Below are positions 61,240 to 64,000 of a stretch of 64,000 bases of DNA, one piece after another. Position numbers and translations under genes: made by a program. This stretch comes from Nepenthes gracilis. Its lineage: Eukaryota; Streptophyta; Magnoliopsida; Caryophyllales; Nepenthaceae. The notes beneath the pieces are model-generated. The model saw nothing but the letters and a program-made list of their open reading frames with translations, was not told the DNA's origin and ran no database searches. The stretch lies in the NCBI GenBank assembly GCA_033239525.1, contig BSYO01000038.1, forward strand, positions 3,983,556 to 4,047,555, in the 5' to 3' direction. Numbering within the stretch: the stretch's first letter is position 1; each line of letters begins with the position of its first letter.

Positions 61240-62420
61240 TACCTCAGGCTTAACTCCTGAATGAATCTTTTCATCCATAACATCTCCTTATTAGCCTCAA
61301 TCACAACAAGAAACTCGGCCTTTATAGTAGAAAGGCGAAACACTTTTACAACTTAAATTGCAAAGAGACTACCCCTCCGATAAACTTAAGCAAATACCTT
61401 GAGGTGGATTAATGTTTCTTAGTCAATGTCCCCGGCCATGTCCACGTCTTTGTAGCTGACCAGTTAGAGCTTCTCTTCTCTAAATTATAGACACATCTTT
61501 AAAGTTTCTCGAAAAAATCTGAGAATCCACTTCACAGTAGATTAATGTTTCTTCCCTGGGTTTGAGAGAAATATACTGACAGTACCAATGGTATGAGCAA
61601 TGTCTAGTCTTGTGCATATGGCTGCGTACATCATACTGTCAACGGCTGATGAATATAGAATGCCCCTCATGTTAACTTTATCTAAGCCTGAGGACGGACA
61701 TTGCTTCCTACTTAACCTGAAATGGTTTGCCAGAGGGGTGCTCACAGGTTTGGACTTGTCCATATGAAAGTGTTGTACCACTTTTTTAACATAACTTTTC
61801 TGGGACAACGAGAGTTTCTTGTTCTTCCGATCACAAAATATTCTAATCCCTAGAATTTGTTTTGCTAGATCGAGGTCTTTCGTGACAAATGATTGTCCAA
61901 GTTGCTCCTTCAGTTCCATAATCCAAGCACTATTTTATCCAACAATTAACATATTATCCATATAAAGGAGAAGATGACAAAGTCATCTTCGAAATATCTC
62001 TGCACAAAGACACAGTAGTCAAAAGTAGTCTTCTGATATCATTGTCCGACTATGATAGACTTAAACTTCTTATACCATTGTCTTGAAGCCTATTTTAGTC
62101 CGTACAAGCTCTTCCTTAGACGACAAACCAGTTTCTTTCTTCCCTTGACCTCAAACCCTTCGATTGCTCAATGTAGATTTTTTCTTCAAAGTCACCATGG
62201 AGGAATACTATTCGAACATCCAATTATTCTATTTCCAAGTCCAGAGCAGCTGTCAATCCAAACACAACACGAACGAGGACATTTTTACCATAGGTGAAAA
62301 GATTTAATCAAAATTCAAGCCTTTGTGCTGACTGAAACCTTTCACTACAAGTCATTCCTTGTATCTCAGCTGCGTGGTGTCCTTAGACGTCTTCAATCGG
62401 AAGACCCACTTATTCTTTAG
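61240..62420 (-). pseudogene. Copia reverse transcriptase and RNase H (broken)
   Basis: The frame 61919-61542 carries the RT C terminus: SFVTKDLDLAKQILGIRIF, LSLSQKSYVKKVVQHFHMDK, KPVSTPLANHFRLS and YSSAVDSMMYAAICTRLDIA. The catalytic YVDD box is changed to YMDN (61964-61953, minus), in a different frame. RNase H shows a decayed ALSTTEAEF-like segment and ANKEMLWMKRFIQE equivalents around 61335-61250. It is not functional. Confidence 0.85.
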
Positions 62421-62616
62421 GGCTCTCTTCCCCTTAAGTAGCTCAACCAACTCAAAAGTGTGATTTTCATGCAATAAGGCCATCTCATCCCTCATTACTT
62501 CCAACCATTTTTCTTTATTTTATCCCTTATAGCATCATCAAAATCTTCAGGCTCACCAGCGTCAATGAGCAGAACATACTCATTGGGTGATAAGCGGACG
62601 GACGGTCCCCTAGTTC

Positions 62617-63296
62617 TCATGGACCTTCCAATAGGTATCTCATCAGCGTCCTCGGCCTGTTGAGGAATGATAGCTTCCTCATTTCCATCAAATGCCTCGT
62701 CGACTTCATCGTTGTCCTCGCCATATCTTGGCCGTTGATCTTGTCACAAAGAGGTGCTGGTCGGACATTATCAACAATAATCTTGTCTATCCATCCAACT
62801 TCAGAGTTGGCCATCTCACCAATATCTGTGATGGTTTTAGTTTTAACAAAGACACCATCCCTTGACTGTGTGAGTCTCCTCTCAGTTAGGTCATAAGTTT
62901 GTACCCCAACTCATCTTCTTCGTAGCCCAAAAAGATGCATTGCTTCATCTTTGATTCAAATTTGGTCCTCTCATCTCTCGAGACATGAACATAGGCTTTA
63001 CAATCAAACACTCGCAAATGGTCATAAGATAGCTCATTTTTTGACCAAATCTTCTCTGGTACATCACCATTCAATGGTCTACTGAGCGAACTTATTGATA
63101 ATATAGACCACAATCTTTAATACTTCTGCCCAAAAGGAGTTGGACAATTTTACCTCGGAAAGCATACACCTGACCCTTTCTAACAGTGTGCGGCTCATCT
63201 GCTCCACTACTCTATTCATCTTTGGCATTTTTGGTGGCATCATTTGATGATGTATGCCATATTTTCTGTAGTAGACATCAAATGGCCCAAAGTATT
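62617..63296 (-). pseudogene. Copia integrase C-terminal part (broken)
   Basis: 63296-63079 (minus) carries FDVYYRKYGIHHQMMPPKMP, VVEQMSRTLLERVRCMLSEV and SFWAEVLKIVVYIINKFAQ, with the catalytic Glu of the VVEQMSR motif. 63113-62886 continues with LRVFDCKAYVHVSRDERTKF and KQCIFLGYEEDELGYKL. The upstream Asp of the DNG motif is lost at the insertion junction. A frameshift separates the two frames. The frame 62814-62617 is the acidic linker before RT. Confidence 0.85.
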
Positions 63297-64000
63297 TGTG
63301 AGATCCCGATCCCAAAATATGATTATTATGGAATAATTATGTGGATAAAAATCATATTAAAGTTTAAATATAGTGAAAAAATTTGATATCAAGTAAAATG
63401 AGGTGAAATAGGTTAAGGAGCGTAGGGCGCTCAATCACTACTCGAGCATCCCTGGAGTGACCCTCAAGTGCAAAAATACAAACGTTGTGCTCGAGGGTGT
63501 GCCCAAGGCAAGGCAGGAGCAGTCTTGGCTACGAGCAATGTGCTCGAGCACCGCTCGAGCATGATTCTAGGGAGAACGGGCGCTCGAGTACTACACAACT
63601 AGCACTTGAGCGCCGGTCGTGTGTTGCACACGTGACCCCTTCTTTCCTTTGTTTTAAAAGGGGATTTAAGGAAAGATGGACAACAAAATGACGAGCAATG
63701 CGAAGAGAAGAAGGAGGAAGGAGAGGGAAGAGAAAAGAAAGGGAAAAAATCTTCCGTCCAATTTCTATCAGAGTAAGGGTAATTGTAAATCGAGCTCTTG
63801 CAATTATACTTCGGACGTTATATATCATTTTTCTAGCGTTTTAATATCTTAGATATTGTATTTTTACTCTAAATCCATGATTCTAGCATGTTTATTGTAA
63901 ATAAAACCTATGTTTCCTGATTAATTGACAAATTTCATGTTTACTGGTATGTACTATTATATATACCTCTGATTTCATATAAATATATGTATTTGGTATT
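63297..64000 (+). mobile_element. LTR of a second retroelement (gypsy-like), inserted in copia integrase; partial
   Basis: It starts TGTGAGATCCCGATCCCAAA exactly where copia integrase homology ends. It continues with GAGCGCT-rich and CTCGAGCACC-rich blocks (63418-63615), a TTTAAAAGGGG stretch (63652-63662) and a purine-rich leader-like block (63695-63750), similar in order to 55900-56760. It runs off the window, so internal coding is not seen and the family is inferred. Confidence 0.6.

Larger units (their letters stand above)
60214..63296 (-). mobile_element. Ty1/copia element, 3' part, truncated by a second insertion
   Basis: Transcribed right to left. Its 3' LTR is 60971-60214 (TGTTGGAGTC start and TCCCAACA end on the minus strand), preceded by a purine tract GGTCGTGAGGGGAAG. 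Reading upstream are RNase H (about 61450-61240), reverse transcriptase (about 62400-61542) and the integrase (63296-62886). The integrase stops abruptly at its catalytic DNG motif, where a new LTR starts. The coding region is broken by frameshifts and stops. Confidence 0.88.

Overview
This is a nuclear segment from a flowering plant, most likely a eudicot. The evidence is plant-type genes with many introns, AT-rich introns, and dense LTR retrotransposons of plant type. There are three intact-looking protein genes and one tRNA gene; most of the rest is decayed mobile DNA.

Layout. 1-224: AT-rich flank. 225-11031: old Ty3/gypsy element (+) with two LTRs, a stop-ridden gag-pro-RT-RH-IN, and a 4-kb 3' region carrying an antisense ORF remnant. 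11955-15745: a two-unit tandem repeat split by a 3-kb internally deleted Ty1/copia element (12187-15241). 17231-25395: RING-HC E3 ubiquitin ligase gene (+, 5 exons, 247 codons, AIRP2-like), whose 5.9-kb last intron holds a LINE remnant and an odd GGACAC-rich element. 26525-26770: duplicated AT-rich repeat. 27734-40618: tetraspanin gene (-, 5 exons, 216 codons, TET18/19/20 type). Its intron 2 contains a whole Ty3/gypsy element (28531-36957) that has lost pol and has its own insertion, and its intron 1 contains a solo LTR (38588-39877). 42327-42399: tRNA-Phe(GAA). 43369-54768: complete RPB2 (-, 16 exons, 1194 codons), second largest subunit of RNA polymerase II, with one GC-AG intron and a TRIM-like LTR-internal-LTR-internal-LTR array in intron 12. 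55640-58600: LTR-like, low-complexity sequence. 60214-63296: 3' part of a Ty1/copia element (-), cut at its integrase by a second LTR that starts at 63297 and runs off the window.

The genes do not form a functional cluster. RPB2 and tRNA-Phe are housekeeping genes, the RING protein is a probable cytosolic ubiquitin ligase, and the tetraspanin is a small four-span membrane protein. All exon boundaries were set by reading splice sites and checking that the frame stays open across each junction; homology is judged from recalled family features, not from a search. I found no CRISPR array, bacterial-type operon or clearly new multi-gene system. The most interesting points are the way genes have absorbed nested retroelements while keeping their frames, the TRIM-like array, the antisense ORFs of the gypsy elements, and a few unclassified repeats.
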